A stretch of DNA of 64,000 nt from an uncultured Christensenella sp. (GCA_910583855.1 CAJTYL010000007.1:1-64000); one strand, 5' to 3'. Shown: positions 15,592-24,833, counted from the first letter of the stretch. Translations and numbers: made by a program. The notes: generated by a model from the letters alone, not told the origin.

Positions 15592-17947
15592 GATTACAGA
15601 TTTGCACAAAAATTATGGAAAAAAGAAAGCCCCTCTTCAAGTTTTGCGGGGTATTACCATTGACCTTCCTGATACGGGACTTATTGCAGTATGTGGAGAA
15701 TCTGGTTGTGGTAAAACAACTTTATTGAATTGTATTGGCGGTACAGACAGCTCTATTGGTGAGATTGTCATAGACGGTGAACACATAGAAAAGCTATCCG
15801 GTAAAACAGACAAGTTTCGTAGTAAAAATATAGGCTACATATTTCAAGATTATAAGTTGATTGAAGATAAAAGTGTGAAATATAATCTTCAACTAGCTAT
15901 TAATATTGCTCGTACATCTAGTGTTGATGATGAAGCCCATATGATAAAAGTACTTGATGCACTTGAAATGGGTAAATATTTAAAACGAAAAGTCAACACT
16001 CTGTCTGGTGGACAAAAACAACGTATCGCTATTGCGCGAGCACTTATTAATAATCCTTACCTAATTTTAGCTGACGAACCGACTGGTCATTTGGATAGCG
16101 AAAATACATTCAAAATAATGAACATTTTGAAATCCTTATCAAAAGATAGATTGGTTGTTTGGGTTTCGCATGAAAAAGAACTTGTAAATGCTTATGCCGA
16201 TAATATTATAGAACTTGAGAACGGCAATATTAAAAAGTATTATCAGAATACAAGAAATGAAAAAGTGTTTTCATTCAATATTGAAGATGATTGTGAATTT
16301 TATCTTGAAGATTATAATAAAGAGACTGCTTGTATTTCCAATGTTGAAACGGAAATATATACTGATGTCAATTCCGTCAATAAAATTAAGCTGATAATCT
16401 CTAAAAACAATGTTTATTTATCGGTACCCGAAGGAATTACTGCTAATGTTGTTGCGCCTTATAAAATAAAAGAAAAACGTTCTACAAATTCATATTTATG
16501 CACGGAATATACGGATTTTAAAATTGACTTACCAACAACAACGCGTACGGGTAAACTAAAGAAAATACAAAATTTTAGCAAATTATTACAAATAGATAAA
16601 AAGAAATTAATAACTATTATATGTTTCATTTTTTCTGCAATTTTTCTTGCTGTATCAATGTCTTTTGCAAACTTCAATAAAAAGATTGAGGATAGTGATT
16701 TTCTTGAATTTCACAAAGATGTGGTGCAAATTGATATTTCTGGTCAATTTAAAGATAGCGAGTTAAAAGAAATAGAATCTATGGAATCGGTAAAAGAAAT
16801 ATTACATTATCATTCCCAATTTTCTTTTGAATTGCGAGACAATAATTTGTTACAAACTAGCGTATCCACTAATTCTAAATTGGATTTTACATCGAGTATA
16901 TTGAATATTGAATACGCTAAAAAAATGAAATATGGTCGTCTTCCAACAAACTCGTTTGAAATATTGATTGATGAGATGTTGGCAAATAAAATTTTAAATG
17001 ATGAAACTAATGGTGTACATACCGCATATGCTTTTGGTTATACAAATTTGCAAAATTTTCTTAATGCTACGATTGAAACATTATTTGGCAACAAGTTAAA
17101 GATCGTTGGTATAACTGAAAATTCTGCTCCCGCTATTTATTTGACAGAAGATATGTTATTGACATTTGTGTTAAAAAATGCAATTGCAGTAGAAACAACA
17201 ATCTATACGGATCTTGCCTTAATTAAATTGACTGAACTTGAAGATAATTGTGTTTATATTGATGACGCAACTTATATCGCTAACGGATATGATGAGAATA
17301 ATAGCGAAATAAAAATAGAAGATAAACATTATCGCATAGCCGGCACGTATTCAGATGAGAATTATAGCGGTGTATTTATGAATAAAACAACTGCTGAACA
17401 ATTCTATTGGGAAAAGTATTTGGCTGCGACAAAAACTTTAATGCTTATGACGAATGATACAAATGCTGCAATTAATTCTTTAGCAAGAAAAGGCTTTACG
17501 GCAAACAGCCTTTATGAAATTAGCAAGCTAACCTATGAGCAAAGCGTGCAAAGGTCTGATACGATCAGAACTATTCTAACCATTGTAGTGATTTTGGTGG
17601 CAGCGGTTATTTATTGGATGACTGAAAAAAGTAGAATTAACGAGCGAATAGACGAAATTACTGTTAGGCGTGTAATAGGTGAAACTAAGAGTTCTTTATT
17701 CTTTTCACTTATAGCTGAAAGCGTTCTAATAATGTTGATATTTGCTGTTCCAGTTTATCTTCTAACAGTATTACTTATTGGAAGCGTTGCATCAACAGTT
17801 GGGACATTATTATCAATAAGTGCAGTAACTACTCTTAATATTATACTAGGTATAATTATTCTATTTGCAATGGCAATTTTTACTACGCTGCTATCTTGTT
17901 TGGTGTTTTTGAATAAACCTGCAGCTAAATTATTTAAGACTAACTAA
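15584..17947 (+). CDS. Fused ABC exporter, MacB/FtsX type (second)
   Basis: This 787-residue protein has Walker A GESGCGKTT at 38-46, LSGGQKQR and LADEPTGHLD, followed by a MacB-like permease with one helix at about 345-365, a large extracellular region and three terminal helices. MIKITDLHKNYG is taken as the start, overlapping the end of the first exporter gene, with GGGG upstream. A longer in-frame extension lies entirely within the previous gene. Translational coupling supports a two-subunit transporter. Peptide export or self-protection against the adjacent secreted product is the likely task. Confidence 0.85.
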   Translation: MIKITDLHKNYGKKKAPLQVLRGITIDLPDTGLIAVCGESGCGKTTLLNCIGGTDSSIGEIVIDGEHIEKLSGKTDKFRSKNIGYIFQDYKLIEDKSVKYNLQLAINIARTSSVDDEAHMIKVLDALEMGKYLKRKVNTLSGGQKQRIAIARALINNPYLILADEPTGHLDSENTFKIMNILKSLSKDRLVVWVSHEKELVNAYADNIIELENGNIKKYYQNTRNEKVFSFNIEDDCEFYLEDYNKETACISNVETEIYTDVNSVNKIKLIISKNNVYLSVPEGITANVVAPYKIKEKRSTNSYLCTEYTDFKIDLPTTTRTGKLKKIQNFSKLLQIDKKKLITIICFIFSAIFLAVSMSFANFNKKIEDSDFLEFHKDVVQIDISGQFKDSELKEIESMESVKEILHYHSQFSFELRDNNLLQTSVSTNSKLDFTSSILNIEYAKKMKYGRLPTNSFEILIDEMLANKILNDETNGVHTAYAFGYTNLQNFLNATIETLFGNKLKIVGITENSAPAIYLTEDMLLTFVLKNAIAVETTIYTDLALIKLTELEDNCVYIDDATYIANGYDENNSEIKIEDKHYRIAGTYSDENYSGVFMNKTTAEQFYWEKYLAATKTLMLMTNDTNAAINSLARKGFTANSLYEISKLTYEQSVQRSDTIRTILTIVVILVAAVIYWMTEKSRINERIDEITVRRVIGETKSSLFFSLIAESVLIMLIFAVPVYLLTVLLIGSVASTVGTLLSISAVTTLNIILGIIILFAMAIFTTLLSCLVFLNKPAAKLFKTN

Positions 17948-17959
17948 GGAGAACAAACA

Positions 17960-18520
17960 ATGGATAAAAGATATTTAGAACACTCAATGATAAAATATAG
18001 GCGCTTTGATATTAACGATAAATGGATAAGCAATGATAACTTTGATACATTATTATGCTTTATTGGTCAGTACAATAATATTTATAATGAAAAGGATAAT
18101 TTGATAGCAAACGCATATATTGCTATAAGGAAGAAAACAGACGAGATATTGAGGGTTAAGTCTAAACACAATACGTTAAAAACAACAAAAGCAGAAATAA
18201 AGTCCATCCGTAAAAGTTTTAATAAATTTATTAGCAATGATAGAATAATAAAAATTCCTTATAAGATTAGCTTTATATTTCAGGCAATATTTGAAATAGT
18301 TGAAGATATTAAAAAACGTATTAATTTACCAGATATCTTAAAAAATATAGGGAACGGTACATATCGCGATAAATTTTACTCCAAGTTTTATAATAGATAT
18401 ATGGATTGGTATAATAACGATAGTCGTCCTTATCGTGAGACGCCGTCATACGAGAGAGATAACGAATTATATAACGATTTTAATGCAGAAGATTCGTATT
18501 TTTTGCGTCAATTTCCATAA
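17960..18520 (+). CDS. Hypothetical charged protein of the exporter operon
   Basis: This 186-residue protein follows the second exporter gene by 12 bp with AAGGAGA before the ATG. It has no signal peptide and is rich in Lys, Asn, Tyr and Ile. The C-terminal third contains many Tyr, Arg and Asp residues (YNRYMDWYNNDSRPYRE). No family was recognised. Operon position ties it to the secretion module. Confidence 0.7.
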   Translation: MDKRYLEHSMIKYRRFDINDKWISNDNFDTLLCFIGQYNNIYNEKDNLIANAYIAIRKKTDEILRVKSKHNTLKTTKAEIKSIRKSFNKFISNDRIIKIPYKISFIFQAIFEIVEDIKKRINLPDILKNIGNGTYRDKFYSKFYNRYMDWYNNDSRPYRETPSYERDNELYNDFNAEDSYFLRQFP

Positions 18521-18532
18521 GGGGATAGGAAA

Positions 18533-19261
18533 ATGTTGAAATCTTTTAAAAATCTGGAACTTTTGAGATATTATTTAAATAGCAAACATGAGCAGTGTTC
18601 AATAGAAACTGAAAAACAGAAAAGAATAAGAACTGAACAAACTATGTCAACTGTGTTTTCATCGCTTTTATCAGCTGTTGTAACAGTTGCACTTTCGGGT
18701 TTATCTGCGAAAATGGTATTAGGGTGGTATATCGCTCTTGTTATAGGGGTTTATCTGATAGGTTTCTTAGTTTCTTACTTCTTGTTCTCTCTCGTTTTTA
18801 GATTAATTACAAAAATTCAGCAACAAACAAAAATTTTTAAATCTGATTGTTCTTTGTCCGAAGCGAAGAAAAAGATAGATGAGTTTGACCATATTGCTTG
18901 TGATAATGTTTTGATTGCTTACGAATTTTTTAAACAGTATAATACGGAATCTCATTTGGCTCGTAAAATGTATTACTATTGTGAAACTCTATACTATTTG
19001 AAAAATGCTTTGATAAGGATAAGGAATGTGCTATCTTTTTCAGATTTATGCATAAATAGTAGCATCAAAGCTGACGCGATTGATTTATACCGTGTTGTAA
19101 ATTTGCTTGAGATGATAAAAGAAATTTATAATACGTTTATATTGGGTGAACAGAATAATGTAAAAATAGATTCCAAGTATAAAAACAGTTTAATTCATAA
19201 TGTTAATTTTGTGAACAATGACATCAAGTACGCTGAAGATAAAATCAATTCAATTAAGTAA
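18533..19261 (+). CDS. Hypothetical protein with two membrane helices
   Basis: This 242-residue protein has a charged N-terminus, two transmembrane helices at about 40-62 and 66-90, and a helical cytoplasmic domain of about 150 residues. GGGGATAGGAAA precedes the ATG, 12 bp after the previous stop. It is the last gene of the exporter operon. No known domain was recognised. Confidence 0.7.
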   Translation: MLKSFKNLELLRYYLNSKHEQCSIETEKQKRIRTEQTMSTVFSSLLSAVVTVALSGLSAKMVLGWYIALVIGVYLIGFLVSYFLFSLVFRLITKIQQQTKIFKSDCSLSEAKKKIDEFDHIACDNVLIAYEFFKQYNTESHLARKMYYYCETLYYLKNALIRIRNVLSFSDLCINSSIKADAIDLYRVVNLLEMIKEIYNTFILGEQNNVKIDSKYKNSLIHNVNFVNNDIKYAEDKINSIK

Positions 19262-19452
19262 TGAGATCCCTCAATAGATCACTTAAATAAAATTAGTAAA
19301 AGGAAAAGCTGTGGAGATGCCAAACTTAAAATTTTAGGTCGTTAGTTAAGGCTCTATATGCCAAATTCATTTAAAATGTAAAGTTGAAAAGAATGGATGC
19401 GGGGAAAACTGACAAAGGAGGTGAGTTTATAGAAATTTTGGTAAGGAGGTAA

Positions 19453-19569
19453 ATGATTATAAGGTTTGTGAAATTTTGCGGAATGGCTATGTCAAAGCCC
19501 TGGTTTAATAAGACTAATAAAAAAGTTCTTTACAAAAAATGTCAATTTGTGTTAGGATATAATATATGA
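19453..19569 (+). CDS. Small 38-residue ORF ahead of the sce7726 gene
   Basis: The frame MIIRFVKFCGMAMSKPWF... has a perfect AAGGAGG 4-5 nt before its ATG and ends 10 bp before the sce7726 start. It is basic (about 8 Lys/Arg), with two Cys. About 50 bp upstream, another AAAGGAGG precedes a three-codon frame (GTG AGT TTA TAG). It could be a leader peptide that governs the downstream pair, or a small gene of its own. Confidence 0.5.
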   Translation: MIIRFVKFCGMAMSKPWFNKTNKKVLYKKCQFVLGYNI

Positions 19570-19579
19570 GGTTATAAAA

Positions 19580-20425
19580 ATGGAAGAAAGAAATTTGAAA
19601 TTTTTAAGATTATATTCTAACTTTTTTAATCGTTCGTATTTGTTTGATTTTATTAATAAAAAAAACAATAGAATTAAAAATATACTATTAGCCTCAGCAG
19701 ATAATTCAAGCGTATTTAATAGTAATATGTTTGGCTCATACTCTGATATGTTTGAATATACGTACTCAATGCTTTGTAATTATTACAAATGCGAGTATGT
19801 GTATCTTAATAAATTTTTTATTAATGAAATATTAAAAAACCATGATGATAATCACACCGTTTTAACTGAGTTATATGTTAATGATTCTCAAGCTGACTTA
19901 GTTGTAATAAATGGAACATCAACTGTTTACGAAATAAAGACCGAGTTGGATACTTTAATTAGATTAAAGAAACAGTTGGAGGATTATACGAGAACTTTCG
20001 ATAAAGTTTACGTTATAACAAATAAAATTTATCTCAAACAAGTTAAAAGCACGTTAAAAGAAAAATTTGGCTCGGTAGGAATTTGTTTGCTTGATGAAAA
20101 CGGGTGCTTAAAAACTATTAGGAAAAGCAAAAGTCACAAATCAAAGTTGGATAAAGAATTAATGTTTAATGTTTTGAATAGAAAAGAGTTTGAAAAAATT
20201 GATGAGGATTATTATAAGGCAAAAGCTAAATTTTTAAAAATGAGCGTCAAAGCGGCGCATGAGTTTTATAAAAATGCTCTTTTCAATAGGGCAAAAGATA
20301 TGAATTATTTAACGAATTTTCCCGACTCTTTAAAGTTAGCAATATATAAAATTCAAAACAAATTGACACAAGAAGATCGTAGAGTATTACTGGAAAAAAT
20401 TAGAACTAACATTTTAGAGGAGTAA
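19580..20425 (+). CDS. sce7726-family protein with PD-(D/E)XK nuclease signature
   Basis: This 281-residue protein matches the sce7726 family pattern. The central QADLVVINGTSTVYEIK segment supplies Asp106 and the Glu118-x-Lys120 pair of a PD-(D/E)XK nuclease core, with Glu97 upstream, followed by VYVIT. The family is known mainly for being found beside sce7725 genes, as here (3-bp gap). Nuclease activity is inferred from the motif. An extended -10 (TATAAT at 19558-19563) lies close to the start. The gene is at the end of the integrated element among other likely defence cargo. Confidence 0.75.
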   Translation: MEERNLKFLRLYSNFFNRSYLFDFINKKNNRIKNILLASADNSSVFNSNMFGSYSDMFEYTYSMLCNYYKCEYVYLNKFFINEILKNHDDNHTVLTELYVNDSQADLVVINGTSTVYEIKTELDTLIRLKKQLEDYTRTFDKVYVITNKIYLKQVKSTLKEKFGSVGICLLDENGCLKTIRKSKSHKSKLDKELMFNVLNRKEFEKIDEDYYKAKAKFLKMSVKAAHEFYKNALFNRAKDMNYLTNFPDSLKLAIYKIQNKLTQEDRRVLLEKIRTNILEE

Positions 20426-20427
20426 AT

Positions 20428-21309
20428 ATGTATTTCCCATATTTAAAATTAAGACAGCAAGAAGCACTTGCCGTTAGAAATACGGTATGTCGCTATATAG
20501 ATAATAAAGTTATACCTGTATTGGAGCCGTATTGTGAAAGTGAAGCAGAGCTTTATAGTTATAAATATTTAATAAGCACTGTAGAGGATTTGATATATTC
20601 AAATAAGAAGTTTATATTAATAATTAATGATGAAAGCAATTTAACTGTATTAAAGAGTCGATTTTTAAATTTAAATGATTATTGTATAAGAGGCTATTAT
20701 AGTGATAATCCTTTAGTCACAAACTATCAAGGGGCTTATGATGTCGCAATAATTCATAGAGACAGAAGTATAATCATTCAAGATAAAAATAATATCAAGT
20801 ATCATTTAATGATGCCTTCCGTTTTAAGGTCTCCTAGATATATACAGAATTATCCGACATGGAAAGTTGTTAACATAGAAAATGGATTTATTAAGTACTC
20901 TCCAAATTACAAATATCCAGTGTCTGATATTTTTGATGCTGATGGTGTGTTTACTTATAAACAAGATGGATATGCGGGGTTTGGGGATTTCACTATATTA
21001 GAAGAAGGATACGATGTGCCTTCTGGTGCACAGGCTGATAAAGTTACTCACGTTATACATTTAACACGCAAACAGGATGCGATACAAAGACTTGAGGTTT
21101 ATCATTATTTAACAACACCAGCTATGGAACCAGATAATAGAAGAAGATCCGAATTGACAATTGAAAAAGCCTACAATGATAGGCATCGTTTTTTACACAC
21201 ATTAGGCATTCAATTAATTATTGATAAATATCACCAAGCTTCAAATCCTGCTTATTACAAGCGCATTGGAATTATTCATCATATTGAATTAATGCATTCG
21301 TTAGTGTGA
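20428..21309 (+). CDS. sce7725-family protein
   Basis: This 293-residue protein begins MYFPYLKLRQQEALAVRNT, the hallmark opening of the sce7725 family, followed by a KVIPVLEP segment. Length and order fit the family, whose members lie beside sce7726 genes. The biochemical role is unknown. It ends about 170 bp before attR, so the pair forms the right-hand cargo of the element. Translation is coupled to sce7726, with GAGGAG before the ATG. Confidence 0.78.
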   Translation: MYFPYLKLRQQEALAVRNTVCRYIDNKVIPVLEPYCESEAELYSYKYLISTVEDLIYSNKKFILIINDESNLTVLKSRFLNLNDYCIRGYYSDNPLVTNYQGAYDVAIIHRDRSIIIQDKNNIKYHLMMPSVLRSPRYIQNYPTWKVVNIENGFIKYSPNYKYPVSDIFDADGVFTYKQDGYAGFGDFTILEEGYDVPSGAQADKVTHVIHLTRKQDAIQRLEVYHYLTTPAMEPDNRRRSELTIEKAYNDRHRFLHTLGIQLIIDKYHQASNPAYYKRIGIIHHIELMHSLV

Positions 21310-21365
21310 TGAAAGTATGATTATTCAGAAATAACAATTTTCCTATAAATTTTATATTTTATGTG

Positions 21366-21384
21366 GTTGAGCATAAGTTGAGCA
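21366..21384. repeat. Tandem GTTGAGCA pair, right element end
   Basis: GTTGAGCA copies start at 21366 and 21377, about 95 bp inside attR. They repeat the pair at 461-480 in the same orientation and nearly the same spacing. Arm-type recombinase sites are the likely explanation. Confidence 0.5.
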
Positions 21385-21476
21385 TAACTTTTGTAAACTG
21401 CTTAAAACTAGCCGATTTTGCCTTTATTTTGTATAAAATGGGTAAAAATCGGCGTTTTTTGTTAGCCGTCAGTCGC

Positions 21477-21516
21477 TTCAAGTCCTACAAGCGGAGCCAT
21501 TCCGGTGACGATAGCA
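21477..21516. repeat. attR: 40-bp direct repeat with tRNA-Asn 3' fragment
   Basis: This is the exact match to 145-184. The part at 21477-21499 is the last 23 bases of tRNA-Asn without the rest of the gene, as left behind when an element integrates into a tRNA 3' end. Confidence 0.85.
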
Positions 21517-21614
21517 CAGAGGATCCACCTGTTCCCATACCGAACACAGAAGTTAAGCTCTGTCACGCCAGAAGTAGTTGGGTTTTAACCCTGCAAGATA
21601 CGGTAGTTGCCGGA
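21501..21614 (+). rRNA. rrf: 5S ribosomal RNA, right copy (chromosomal side)
   Basis: This 114-nt 5S gene has the same closing stem and core as the left copy. Helix II pairs ACAGAG (21516-21521) with CTCTGT (21558-21563), compensating at two base pairs relative to the left copy. After integration it is detached from its tRNA-Asn partner by 21 kb, and only a tRNA fragment precedes it, so its promoter is uncertain. A different terminator follows. Confidence 0.92.
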
Positions 21615-21625
21615 TTTCAAAAAAA

Positions 21626-21656
21626 AGACGTCCACTTTGTGGGCGTCTTTTTTTAT
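21626..21656 (+). terminator. Terminator of the right 5S gene
   Basis: AAAGACGTCCAC pairs with GTGGGCGTCTTT and runs into a long T tract. Confidence 0.88.
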
Positions 21657-21731
21657 ACCGTTATTTGTTGAGTAAAATACAGTAAGTTACTTACTCGTTT
21701 TTATAAAACAAGCTTTTCAAATTTTCAAAAA

Positions 21732-21761
21732 AAGAGTAACCAAACGGTTGCTCTTTTTTAT
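21732..21761. terminator. Bidirectional terminator after the serine recombinase
   Basis: AAAAAGAGTAACC pairs with GGTTGCTCTTTTT around AAAC. It can stop the minus-strand recombinase gene and plus-strand transcripts. Confidence 0.85.
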
Positions 21762-22360
21762 TTATTGCAGGAAATGAAAGCGTTGAAGTAACGGTAAAAA
21801 GAAGAAATCTTCATTTGGGATAGCGCTAAAGCTTCGGCTAACTTAATTTGACGCGTCCTGTATTTTTCTGCGATTTCGCGGAAGTTTACGGGGCACGCCG
21901 TTATCGGTCTGCCAAATTTAACCCCTCGTATTTTTGCGGCTTTTATGCCTTCGGCCTGTCGTGTACGAATGTTTATACGCTCGTTTTCGGCAACGAAGGA
22001 TAGAAGCTGTAAAACTATATCAGAAATAAACTTGCCTATCAAATTCTTTTCGTGGCAGCGCGTATCCAAAAGCGGCATATCGATAACATAAATATCCGCT
22101 CCTATTTCTTTGGTAATTCGTCTCCATTCTCTGATAATACAGTCGTAATTTCTGCCCAGCCTGTCAATGGATTTTATCACTAACAAATCGCCGTAACGCA
22201 ATTTTTTTATCAGCTTTTTATAGTTTTGTCTTTCAAAATTTTCACCCGTTTTTTTATCGCAGAAAATTCGCGTAAAAGCAATATTGCAATCGTTAAAGGC
22301 GATAAGTTGTCTTTCGAGTTTCTGGTCTTTACAAGAAACTCTTGCATAAGCGTAATTCAT
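21758..22360 (-). CDS. Serine recombinase, resolvase/invertase family
   Basis: This 200-residue protein has the small serine recombinase catalytic domain: YARVS with nucleophile Ser9, KSIDRLGRNY, and the long E-helix region NERINIRTRQAEGIKAAKIRG. A short helix-turn-helix tail follows FGRP. AAGGAG precedes the ATG. It lies just outside attR, so it is not needed for the tRNA-Asn integration. It may be a remnant of another element or a DNA invertase. No inverted repeats bounding a switch were found beside it. Confidence 0.92.
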   Translation of the reverse strand: MNYAYARVSCKDQKLERQLIAFNDCNIAFTRIFCDKKTGENFERQNYKKLIKKLRYGDLLVIKSIDRLGRNYDCIIREWRRITKEIGADIYVIDMPLLDTRCHEKNLIGKFISDIVLQLLSFVAENERINIRTRQAEGIKAAKIRGVKFGRPITACPVNFREIAEKYRTRQIKLAEALALSQMKISSFYRYFNAFISCNK

Positions 22361-22549
22361 TTTTTCTCCTTAGGATTAAAAAAATTTCCAAAACCTATAC
22401 GTTTTGGAAAGAATAAATGTTACTAATTTTCAAATTATTATACTCATTAACATAGTATCACAAGAAATAAATTTTGTCAACACCTTATTTTAAAAAAGTA
22501 TAGTTTATGAGAATACGCAGAAGAAGGATAATTTAATTTTTTGAGTTAA

Positions 22550-22563
22550 GTTAAACGGTTAAC
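22550..22563. promoter_or_regulatory. LacI-family operator 1
   Basis: GTTAAACGGTTAAC is a near-palindrome with a central CG, typical of LacI-family sites. The same 14 bp recur at 22594-22607, and a perfect palindrome of the same type is at 24898-24911. The regulator encoded at 28560 is the natural candidate. Confidence 0.75.
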
Positions 22564-22593
22564 TGCGGGCTGTAAAGTCCGAGATTTGGTAAG

Positions 22594-22607
22594 GTTAAAC
22601 GGTTAAC
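22594..22607. promoter_or_regulatory. LacI-family operator 2
   Basis: This is identical to operator 1, with 44 bp between starts (about four helical turns), a spacing that would place both sites on the same face of the DNA and allow co-operative binding. Confidence 0.75.
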
Positions 22608-22697
22608 TAACGGAATAATTAATTTGGTGCTAATGAAAAGATTAGTTAAAATTTAATTTTTTCAAATAACATAAAAATTTTTAAGTGAGGAAGATGT

Positions 22698-24833
22698 ATG
22701 AAAAAATCAAAGATTTTGGCGGCGGTTGTCGCGGCGGCGGTGTTGTCGGTAAGCGGCGGAGTGCTTGCGGGCTGTAACGACGGGCACACCCATACCTATT
22801 CGGGCGATTGGGCGAAGGATGAAACGGGGCATTGGCACGTAGCCACCTGCGACGATTTGAAGAAGGGTGACAAGGACTATACCAAAGACTTTGCCGCTCA
22901 CGTTTGGGGCAATGACGACGAGTGTGACGTCTGCCATTACCAAAGAACGCCCGTAATAACCGAAGTTACGATAAAGTTGGACGCAAACGGCGGTATGCTT
23001 GCAGGAGATAAAGAAACCGAAGACGTTGCGACGAAAGGCGGAAAAATTGAAACGTTGCCCACGCCTACCGCGCCTGAAGGTATGGAATTTGTAGGTTGGT
23101 TTACGGAAGATGTAGCAGGAACCGAAGTAACAACGGACACGTCGTTTACTCAGAACGGCACTATATACGCTCATTATGTGTCCGTGTATACGATAACACT
23201 TAACGCAAACGGCGGTACTCTCGATGTTACTGAAGTCAAAGCTAAGGGCGGTAAGATTTCCGAACTTCCCACGCCCACCGCACCCGCTGATAAACAATTT
23301 GCGGGTTGGTATACAACTGCGGAAGACGGAGAGGTGACAGGAGAGCTGGTTACTACCGACACCGTATTCGAAGAGGACGCAACGATTTACGCGCGTTATG
23401 CTTCAGTTTATACCGTTACTCTTGATGTCGGAGAGGGCGGGACTTTACCTACAGACACTGCAACGACTTTGACGACCCAAGGCGGCAAACTTGTGTCGTT
23501 GCCTACGCCTGAAACCCAAAATTCTATGGTTTTCCTCGGTTGGTATACGACTGCGGAAGACACCGCAACAGTAACGGGCGTATTGGTCACAACGGATTAT
23601 CTGTTTACGGGCGAAGAACACGCGGTTACTCTGTATGCAAGATACAGGCAGGAAGTTTCAGTCACTCTTAACGTAGGCGTTGGCACGTTGCCTGACGGAA
23701 CTGAAACGACTTTAATCACCAGCGAAGGGAAAATAGCGGAACTTCCCACGCCCGCCGCGCCTGAGAATCATTGGTTTAAAGGTTGGTACACCGCGGAGAC
23801 CGACGGGTTAAAAGTTTTGCCTACCACCAATTTGATAAGCAGGGCTGACCCTGATACTCATACGATTACGCTGTACGCCCGTTTCGTTCAAGAAGTTACC
23901 GTTACGCTCAACGCGGGCGAGGACGGCACGCTTCCCGACGGGGCAATTACTACTTATACAACGTTAAACGGTAAGATTCAATTTCCCGAAGGTGTAAGGG
24001 GACTTCCCGCCGTAACGGTAAGCAAAGAACATTGGAGCTTCTTCGGTTGGGTCAACGGCACTTCGGCTGTTAACGCAGACACGACCGTATTCGAGGCAGA
24101 TACAGAGCTGACTGCTAAAATCGGACGGGAAAGCGGTATATGGAGCGCGGACGGACAGACGTTTATCAAGAGCTTGACGGTAAATAACGGTTGTACCGAT
24201 CACTTGCAATATTGGTTGGGCGACGGCGGTAATTTCACTCTTGAAAAAGATACCGAAATAGCTATTTATCTGGACGGTACGCTTATCCCGCACAAGATTA
24301 AAAGCAACAGCACGTGCGTTAATTATACCAGCGCTTCCAAAGTAGTAAATACGGTTACGGTAACCGAAACCGCAAAATTCGTAGTTTACTTCAACAAATG
24401 GTCCGACGGCTGGCAGTGCGAATATACGGGTACTCCCGCAAATAAAGTAACGAACGAAATTCCCGAAGGCGCTGCGGCAGTTACTATTACCGCAACGAAC
24501 GGTTCTTGCACCGTTTACTTCGTAGATAAAGACGGCAACGCTATAACGGCAGACAATCTCGGCAAATATCAGATTCACGCTTGGACGGGTAGCTCAACCA
24601 ATGAGTTCGGCGCTTGGGCAAGCAACCCTTATCTTAACGGAGAGTTGAATAAGAAAGGTAATCTGACAACCGATACAACGTTTATTATTCACTGGACCGG
24701 CGGTCAGTCTGGCAATTTCAGCAATATGGAAGTAGGCAAAACTTACGTTGTAGAGCTTAAAACGAGCGGTGGCAGCGTCGTATACGATTACGTGCCTGCA
24801 ACGACCCCTGAAACTCCCGAAGTAACCGAATAA
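22698..24833 (+). CDS. Surface lipoprotein with InlB/Flg_new-type repeats
   Basis: This 711-residue protein has a lipoprotein signal peptide with lipobox LAGC (Cys26). A His/Cys-rich segment follows (CNDGHTHTYSGDW to ECDVCHYQ). Five repeats of about 75-85 residues then come, each running from VTLNANGG-like to FxGWYT and ending in LYARY; this is the Listeria-Bacteroides/InlB B-repeat pattern. The C-terminal 220 residues form separate domains (LTVNNGCTDHLQYW; YQIHAWTGSSTNEFGAW). Two LacI-type operators lie upstream and the secreted amylase gene lies downstream, so a surface starch-binding or enzyme-anchoring role is likely, though inferred. Confidence 0.82.
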   Translation: MKKSKILAAVVAAAVLSVSGGVLAGCNDGHTHTYSGDWAKDETGHWHVATCDDLKKGDKDYTKDFAAHVWGNDDECDVCHYQRTPVITEVTIKLDANGGMLAGDKETEDVATKGGKIETLPTPTAPEGMEFVGWFTEDVAGTEVTTDTSFTQNGTIYAHYVSVYTITLNANGGTLDVTEVKAKGGKISELPTPTAPADKQFAGWYTTAEDGEVTGELVTTDTVFEEDATIYARYASVYTVTLDVGEGGTLPTDTATTLTTQGGKLVSLPTPETQNSMVFLGWYTTAEDTATVTGVLVTTDYLFTGEEHAVTLYARYRQEVSVTLNVGVGTLPDGTETTLITSEGKIAELPTPAAPENHWFKGWYTAETDGLKVLPTTNLISRADPDTHTITLYARFVQEVTVTLNAGEDGTLPDGAITTYTTLNGKIQFPEGVRGLPAVTVSKEHWSFFGWVNGTSAVNADTTVFEADTELTAKIGRESGIWSADGQTFIKSLTVNNGCTDHLQYWLGDGGNFTLEKDTEIAIYLDGTLIPHKIKSNSTCVNYTSASKVVNTVTVTETAKFVVYFNKWSDGWQCEYTGTPANKVTNEIPEGAAAVTITATNGSCTVYFVDKDGNAITADNLGKYQIHAWTGSSTNEFGAWASNPYLNGELNKKGNLTTDTTFIIHWTGGQSGNFSNMEVGKTYVVELKTSGGSVVYDYVPATTPETPEVTE

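Larger units (their letters stand above)
22361..22697. other. Regulatory region of the starch locus
   Basis: This gene-free stretch holds the ribosome site and start region of the serine recombinase on the minus strand, and two identical LacI-type operators ahead of the starch-locus lipoprotein. No clear consensus promoter for the lipoprotein gene was identified. Confidence 0.6.

Noticed and set aside
21363..21671. Reading frame crossing attR and the 5S gene
   Set aside because: It overlaps the tRNA fragment and the 5S rRNA gene and has no family resemblance; an accidental frame.
21758..22360. Serine recombinase considered as the enzyme that inserted the 21-kb element
   Set aside because: It lies outside attR, and insertion into a tRNA 3' end with a 40-bp identity block fits the tyrosine integrase at the other end.
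23964..24578. Long minus-strand frames opposite the repeat lipoprotein and other GC-rich genes
   Set aside because: They lie fully opposite well-supported genes, lack ribosome sites and show no recognisable domains; shadows of codon bias.
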